Shown in pieces: positions 60,943 through 64,000 of a DNA stretch of 64,000 nucleotides. The first letter of the stretch is position 1, and every line of letters begins with the position of its first letter. The stretch covers positions 1 to 64,000 of the forward strand of contig NZ_LZJR01000144.1 in NCBI RefSeq assembly GCF_001667925.1. The letters run 5' to 3'. The notes beneath the pieces are model-generated. The model searched no databases. It saw nothing but the letters and a program-made list of their open reading frames with translations, and was not told where the DNA came from. The stretch comes from Mycobacterium sp. E2479. GTDB lineage: Bacteria > Actinomycetota > Actinomycetes > Mycobacteriales > Mycobacteriaceae. The position numbers and the translations under genes were made by a program.

Positions 60943-61326
60943 CTAAAGGGCCAGTACCGGACCGGCGATCGGCGCCACCCCCATGGCGACCATCAACGCC
61001 ATCGCGGTCAACAGGAACCAGCCGGCGCCATGCCATGCCCACCAGGTCCCCCGGGCCTTCCACACCAGATACGTGCGCACGAACGCCCAGATCCCGGCGC
61101 CGAGCGCGATCAGCGGTCCCCCGAAGGCCAGCAGGGTGCGCTGCGGGGCACCACACGCCACCGTGTCCGTCCCGACTCCCGGGCAGGTGCTGACCCACAC
61201 CGCGGCGATCAACAGGAAGCCGACAGCGGCCAGCGTGGACAGGACGGCGAACCGGATCGCGGCGTGCACCTCGCCGTCCTCCTGGCCCAAGCGGTCACCG
61301 CCTGATCGCGCGTCCGCTTTCTGCAT
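60943..61326 (-). CDS. Three-helix membrane protein, Rv3289c homologue
   Basis: The 127-residue protein has a charged N-terminus (to about residue 25), then three hydrophobic segments (about 25-47, 64-87, 97-120) and two cysteines (VSTCPG, VACGAP) in the first loop that could form a disulfide. ATG 61326 is preceded by GGGAGGTG; the 13-residue upstream extension lacks a site. It lies 47 bp before usfY and is probably co-expressed with it. Function unknown. Confidence 0.75.
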   Translation of the reverse strand: MQKADARSGGDRLGQEDGEVHAAIRFAVLSTLAAVGFLLIAAVWVSTCPGVGTDTVACGAPQRTLLAFGGPLIALGAGIWAFVRTYLVWKARGTWWAWHGAGWFLLTAMALMVAMGVAPIAGPVLAL

Positions 61327-61735
61327 CGTTTTCACCTCCCATTGGGTACCCCGCGGCCAGTTCATCGCTCGCTACGTCGCATTAGTTACAGGGCAAGCAT
61401 TGCCCGCGCTGGTAGCTGCGGAAACGCATGGGATCAAATACCCCGGGGCAAACGGCGGTAAACGACATCGACGCGAGGTCAAGCCCTAGTTCAGGGCCGA
61501 AGCCGGCTGCGGTATCGCCGATGCCGACATCGGGACGTCCGGAGCGGAAATCGGCGGCGCGTTCGCGAGGACGTTCGCGCGGAAATGACACCGGCGGCGG
61601 GCGCGATCCGACACCGGCTTCTCGGCGGCCTACGCGCGCCAAACTACCGGCACCGTCAATTATTTCGGTGACTTACCGCTGGTAGGGATGGAGTTCGAAT
61701 GAATCCAATGTGGCTGGCGTGCCACGTCCGATGAG
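61327..61735. other. Intergenic region without a convincing gene
   Basis: About 400 bp separate the Rv3289c homologue from the next TetR gene. Frames of 85-86 codons occur on both strands but are low-complexity, Arg/Pro-rich and mutually antisense, so I do not call them. In M. tuberculosis this interval holds the lat-lrpA group (Rv3290c-Rv3294c), which is missing. A perfect hairpin GGGCAA-n3-TTGCCC sits at 61391-61405. Confidence 0.6.
61400..61425 (-). promoter_or_regulatory. Possible SigF-type promoter for the Rv3289c-usfY genes
   Basis: On the minus strand GTTT (61425-61422) and GGGCAA (61405-61400) are 16 bp apart, close to the SigF pattern GTTT-n(15-17)-GGGTAT but with C for T and A for T in the -10. 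A leader of about 66 nt would result. Confidence 0.3.
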
Positions 61736-61741
61736 TACTAT
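61736..61741 (+). promoter_or_regulatory. -10 hexamer TACTAT for a leaderless TetR gene
   Basis: TACTAT ends 7 nt before ATG 61749, predicting a transcript that begins at the start codon. Confidence 0.6.
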
Positions 61742-61748
61742 CTGACAC

Positions 61749-62411
61749 ATGCCAACAGCCCGCAGGCGCCTGTCTCCCGAGGATCGCCGCGCCGAGCTGC
61801 TCGCTTTAGGAGCAGAGGTCTTCGGGAAGCGACCCTACGACGAGGTCCGCATCGACGAGATCGCGGAACGCGCGGGGGTGTCGCGGGCTCTGATGTACCA
61901 CTACTTCCCCGACAAGCGCGCATTCTTCGCGGCCGTCGTCAAGGACGAGGCCGATCGCCTGTACGAGAACACCAACATGGACGACGCGACCGGTCTGACC
62001 ATGTACGAGGAGATCCGGGTCGGTGTGCTGGCCTACATGGCCTACCACGAGCAGAACCCGGAGGCCGCCTGGGCGGCGTACGTCGGCCTCGGCCGGTCCG
62101 ATCCGGTTCTGCTCGGCGTCGAAGACGATGCCAAGAACCGGCAGATGGAACACATCATGTCCCGGATCAACCGGTTGATCGCCGAGGTCAACGCACCCAG
62201 CATGGCACCCGACGTCGAGCGACACCTGCGGGTGATTCTGAACGGCTGGCTGGCACTGACCTTCGAGATCTGCCGGCAGCGGATCATCGACCCCAGCACC
62301 GACGCCGAGAAGCTCGCCGACGCCTGCGCGCACGCGCTGCTGGACGCGATCGGACGGGTCCCGGAGCTCCCGGAGGCGCTCGGCGAGGCGATGTCCAACT
62401 CGCGTTTGTGA
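61749..62411 (+). CDS. TetR-family regulator, Rv3295 homologue
   Basis: The 220-residue regulator has a helix-turn-helix IDEIAERAGVSRALMYHYFPDKRAFF (about 36-61) and a TetR C-terminal ligand domain. Ligand and targets are unknown. It lies 42 bp upstream of lhr as in M. tuberculosis and may be co-transcribed with it. Confidence 0.9.
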   Translation: MPTARRRLSPEDRRAELLALGAEVFGKRPYDEVRIDEIAERAGVSRALMYHYFPDKRAFFAAVVKDEADRLYENTNMDDATGLTMYEEIRVGVLAYMAYHEQNPEAAWAAYVGLGRSDPVLLGVEDDAKNRQMEHIMSRINRLIAEVNAPSMAPDVERHLRVILNGWLALTFEICRQRIIDPSTDAEKLADACAHALLDAIGRVPELPEALGEAMSNSRL

Positions 62412-62453
62412 GCGGAGCTGCATCTTGTCGGTGACCGTTGGCACGATGGCTAG

Positions 62454-64000
62454 GTGAGCACTCGCGCTGACTTGAGGCCGCCCGGCCGCTCCGACCCGTT
62501 GGGCCGGTTCAGCGCGATCACCCGCGAGTGGTTCACCAGCACCTTCGACGCGCCGACCACCGCGCAGGCCGACGCCTGGAGCGCCATCGCCGACGGCCAC
62601 AACACCCTGGTGATCGCGCCGACCGGTTCGGGCAAGACGCTGGCGGCGTTCCTTTGGGCGCTGGATAGCCTCGCCGGTTCGACGGAACGCCCGCCCGGCA
62701 CGCGGGTGCTCTACGTCTCGCCGCTCAAGGCGCTGGCAGTCGATGTCGAGCGCAACCTGCGCACCCCCCTGGCCGGGCTCACCCGCATCGCCGAACGCCA
62801 GGGGCTGCCGGCCCCCGATATCAGCGTCGGGGTCCGTTCGGGCGACACCCCGCCCGCCGCCCGACGCCAGCTGATCAACCGACCGCCCGACGTGCTGATA
62901 ACTACTCCCGAGTCGCTGTTCCTGATGCTCACGTCGGCCGCCCGCGAGACCCTGGCCGGTGTGCAGACGGTGATCGTCGACGAGATCCACGCCATCGCCG
63001 CCGGCAAGCGCGGCGCGCACCTGGCCGTGTCCCTCGAGCGCCTGGACGCGCTGCGCGAGGACAAACCCGCGCAGCGCATCGGGTTGTCGGCGACGGTGCG
63101 TCCGCCCGAGGAACTTGCGCGATTCCTCTCCGGGCACGCGCCGACGACCATCGTGGCCCCGCCGTCGGCCAAGACGGTCGAGCTCAACGTCCAGGTGCCG
63201 GTGCCCGATATGGCGAACATGGCGAACAACACCATCTGGCCGGACGTCGAGAACCGCCTGGTCGATCTGATCGAATCGCACAACTCCACCATCGTCTTCG
63301 CCAATTCGCGCCGACTGGCCGAGCGACTAACCGCCCGCCTCAACGAGATTCACGCCGAACGCAGCGGTGCGGTGGAAGAACCTCTTGCTTCCGGGGGATC
63401 GGCCGCCGACGCAAATCCGAAGGTGGCCGGCGGCGCGCCGGCGCACATCATGGGCAGCGGCCAGACCTACGGCGCCGAACCGATCCTGGCCCGCGCCCAC
63501 CACGGCTCGATGAGCAAGGAACAGCGCGCCCTGGTCGAAGAGGACCTCAAGCGCGGGCTGCTCAAGGCGGTGGTGGCCACCTCGAGCCTCGAGCTGGGTA
63601 TCGACATGGGCGCCGTCGACCTGGTGATCCAGGTGGAGGCGCCGCCCTCGGTGGCCAGCGGCCTGCAGCGCATCGGCCGTGCGGGCCACCAGGTCGGCGA
63701 GGTCTCGCGGGGCGTGCTGTTCCCCAAACACCGCACCGATTTGATCGGCTGCGCGGTCAGCGTGCAGCGCATGCTCGCCGGCCAGATCGAAACCATGCGG
63801 GTACCTGCCAACCCGCTCGACATCCTGGCGCAGCAGACCGTGGCGGCGGCCGCCCTGGAACCGTTGGACGCCGACCGGTGGTTCGACACGGTGCGGCGGG
63901 CCGCGCCGTTCGCGACGCTGCCGCGCAGCGTGTACGAGGCCACCCTGGACCTGTTGAGCGGCAAATACCCGTCCACCGAATTCGCGGAGCTGCGGCCGCG
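62454..64000 (+). CDS. lhr: ATP-dependent helicase Lhr (partial, 3' end outside window)
   Basis: The first 515 codons of a large helicase are present; the full protein is about 1500 residues. Helicase motifs are readable: motif I APTGSGKT, Ia VSPLKAL, Ib TPES, DExH box DEIH, III SATV, IV VFANSRR, V TSSLELGIDMG and VI QRIGRAGH. Lhr is an SF2 3'-5' helicase involved in DNA repair, with preference for RNA:DNA hybrids in the mycobacterial enzyme. GTG 62454 was taken as start (STRADLRPP). Confidence 0.95.
   Translation, partial: MSTRADLRPPGRSDPLGRFSAITREWFTSTFDAPTTAQADAWSAIADGHNTLVIAPTGSGKTLAAFLWALDSLAGSTERPPGTRVLYVSPLKALAVDVERNLRTPLAGLTRIAERQGLPAPDISVGVRSGDTPPAARRQLINRPPDVLITTPESLFLMLTSAARETLAGVQTVIVDEIHAIAAGKRGAHLAVSLERLDALREDKPAQRIGLSATVRPPEELARFLSGHAPTTIVAPPSAKTVELNVQVPVPDMANMANNTIWPDVENRLVDLIESHNSTIVFANSRRLAERLTARLNEIHAERSGAVEEPLASGGSAADANPKVAGGAPAHIMGSGQTYGAEPILARAHHGSMSKEQRALVEEDLKRGLLKAVVATSSLELGIDMGAVDLVIQVEAPPSVASGLQRIGRAGHQVGEVSRGVLFPKHRTDLIGCAVSVQRMLAGQIETMRVPANPLDILAQQTVAAAALEPLDADRWFDTVRRAAPFATLPRSVYEATLDLLSGKYPSTEFAELRP

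Noticed and set aside
60896..60960. SigF promoter directly upstream of usfY
   Set aside because: GGTTT is present but the -10 18 bp later reads GTGGAT, too far from GGGTAT and with the wrong spacing.
61382..61685. 85-86 codon frames on both strands before the TetR gene
   Set aside because: Low-complexity, mutually antisense and without a start signal.

Overview
This window is high-GC DNA from a Mycobacterium, most likely a slow grower resembling the M. avium complex; the species cannot be fixed by reading. The gene order closely follows the M. tuberculosis block from about Rv3242c to Rv3296, and the MtrA, MtrB, WhiB2, FbiA/B and UsfY sequences are clearly mycobacterial. Rv numbers below come from memory of that genome and not from a search.

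Layout. (1) 1-9.5 kb, minus strand: partial comF, then sahH-tmk-mtrA-mtrB-lpqB (one-carbon salvage, dTMP kinase, cell-wall two-component system), preceded by an alkane hydroxylase operon alkB-rubA-rubB-tetR. (2) 9.6-17.8 kb: an amino-acid permease, a flavoprotein, the GDP-mannose supply genes manA/Rv3256c/pmmA, a DUF3499 protein and a small metallopeptidase-like protein. (3) 17.9-23.1 kb: whiB2, coenzyme F420 genes fbiA-fbiB, the DNA adenine methyltransferase mamA and a Nudix hydrolase. (4) 23.2-28.4 kb: mannose-1-P guanylyltransferase, wbbL and rmlD (linker and mannose precursors), divergent from lcp1, which attaches arabinogalactan to peptidoglycan. (5) 28.5-31.7 kb: the metal-export pair pacL1-ctpC. 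(6) 31.8-34 kb: a methyltransferase and a family III CoA-transferase. (7) 34-42.3 kb: pknD-pstS2 divergent from pstB-pstS-pstS1-pstC1-pstA2, with a tandem pstS duplication. In M. tuberculosis this set lies far away, around Rv0930. (8) 42.3-45.5 kb: a response regulator, a CHASE3 histidine kinase and a REC-PP2C phosphatase, which I do not recall at this place in M. tuberculosis. (9) 45.7-58.4 kb: fadE25, purE/purK, a GtrA protein, a PH-domain protein, birA, a ketosteroid-dehydrogenase-like flavoprotein, and the acyl-CoA carboxylase genes accD5-accE5, maf, sseA, a SufE-like gene and accA3. (10) 58.5-61.3 kb: a STAS anti-anti-sigma protein convergent with sigF-rsbW, then usfY and a membrane protein. 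(11) 61.7-64 kb: a TetR regulator and the 5' part of lhr.

Two families of short dispersed repeats stand out. MIRU-type elements of about 50 bp sit at operon junctions (tetR/rubB, purK/purE and, degenerate, mtrA/mtrB). A second family of 54-56 bp hairpin units bounded by CTAG-like stop codons sits at the 3' ends of lpqB, the Rv3254 homologue, the DUF3499 gene and birA. Many starts look leaderless, with a TANNNT hexamer 6-8 nt before the start codon.

The best candidates for new biology are the RR-HK-PP2C module as a possible input to the STAS/RsbW/SigF switch, a previously unlisted 49-residue membrane protein inside the sigF locus, the CTAG-bounded repeat family, and the gene-conversion tract in the pstS pair.
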